The notes under the pieces: model-generated
Told to the model about the DNA's origin: nothing
The model's database searches: none
The model's input: the letters and a program-made list of their open reading frames with translations, nothing else
Shown: positions 63,733 to 64,000 of the stretch, in pieces
Position numbering within the stretch: position 1 is the stretch's first letter
How the letters are laid out: each line of letters opens with the position of its first letter
Origin: Pedobacter sp. PAMC26386
GTDB taxonomy: Bacteria > Bacteroidota > Bacteroidia > Sphingobacteriales > Sphingobacteriaceae
Assembly: GCA_014302835.1 (NCBI GenBank)
Contig: CP060294.1
Span: 1,116,001 to 1,180,000 of the forward strand
Reading direction: 5' to 3'
Length of the DNA stretch: 64,000 nt
Translations under genes and position numbers: made by a program

Positions 63733-64000
63733 TTGGAACGATTTATTCAACACGAGTCTCTTTTTATCAGGCATTTTACTACTGAAACGTGGCCGTATCC
63801 AGTACATAACCACAATCATTTTGAGTTAATGTTTATTCATTCAGGAAGTGGTTATCATGAACTCAATGGAGTTCTTAGCCCTTATCGGGGGAAATGTATG
63901 TTTTTGTTGGCCCCAGCCGATTATCACACACTAATCATTCAAAAAGAAACCGAGTTCAGTGTATTAAAATTTAGTAATGTCTATCTCGATGGAGCAGTTA
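63733..64000 (+). CDS. AraC-family regulator, N-terminal cupin part, cut by window end
   Basis: The frame opens with TTG at 63733 directly after a TAA and runs to the window edge (89 codons). It reads ERFIQHESLFIRHF then PYPVHNHNHFELMFIHSGSG, the cupin-like effector domain of AraC regulators, with HxH. The HTH lies outside the window. Divergent from the MFS-phosphoesterase operon, so it may control it. Confidence 0.75.
   Translation, partial: MERFIQHESLFIRHFTTETWPYPVHNHNHFELMFIHSGSGYHELNGVLSPYRGKCMFLLAPADYHTLIIQKETEFSVLKFSNVYLDGAV

Overview
The window is a piece of Bacteroidota chromosome, most likely Sphingobacteriaceae and Pedobacter-like. The evidence is AT-rich sequence, almost no Shine-Dalgarno sites, the Bacteroidota promoter form (TTTG, about 19 nt, TAnnTTTG; best example ahead of tRNA-Asp), a SusC/SusD/DUF1735 trio, AsmA-like giants, SDR-type fructuronate reductase and DUF2723 protein. 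No rRNA, CRISPR array, insertion sequence, integrase or prophage was seen. The genus is an inference from gene content.

Layout. 1-9615: 5'-truncated bestrophin-like channel, HDAC-like deacetylase, DHA2 exporter, topoisomerase III, class IV aminotransferase, metallo-beta-lactamase-fold hydrolase, a small unknown, a GNAT/Mom-like protein overlapping miaA. 9852-15076: outer-membrane protein, then a RamB/ScfR-type regulator divergent from aceB-aceA (glyoxylate shunt) with a perfect inverted repeat between them. 15166-27171: AsmA-like protein, a TetR / HMA-like / MFS operon, a translationally coupled PadR-DUF2723 pair, a lipoprotein, a stand-alone condensation-type acyltransferase, a flavodoxin-fold reductase and a DUF2007 protein. 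27309-37460: two LacI-type regulators around a complete route myo-inositol -> glucuronate -> fructuronate -> mannonate -> 2-keto-3-deoxygluconate: inositol oxygenase and an SSS symporter on one side, uxaC, SDR reductase, uxuA and an ExuT-like carrier on the other. Three palindromic TCAAACGTTTGA sites lie ahead of the uxu genes.

37461-49241: DinB-like protein, secreted P1/DmpA peptidase, SusC-SusD-DUF1735 cluster, tRNA-Asp, PepSY membrane protein, outer-membrane barrel coupled to a pentapeptide-repeat protein, and an Rrf2/NmrA-type pair. 49334-57963: retropepsin-like protein, second AsmA-like protein, thiD, then an overlapping operon kaiB - PAS histidine kinase - small exported protein without kaiC, and an Omp85-like barrel. 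58161-60944 is a decay zone: an AraC remnant, a frameshifted quinone-oxidoreductase-like gene and a GNAT gene with two stops, beside an intact Crp/Fnr gene. The right end has a metallophosphoesterase/MFS operon divergent from an AraC gene cut by the window edge.

No clear new multi-gene defence or mobile system was found. The least explained items are the Mom/GNAT-like protein with a degenerate nuclease-like N-terminus beside miaA, the PadR-coupled DUF2723 protein carrying a HAAS-like N-terminus, and the KaiB-kinase operon without KaiC.
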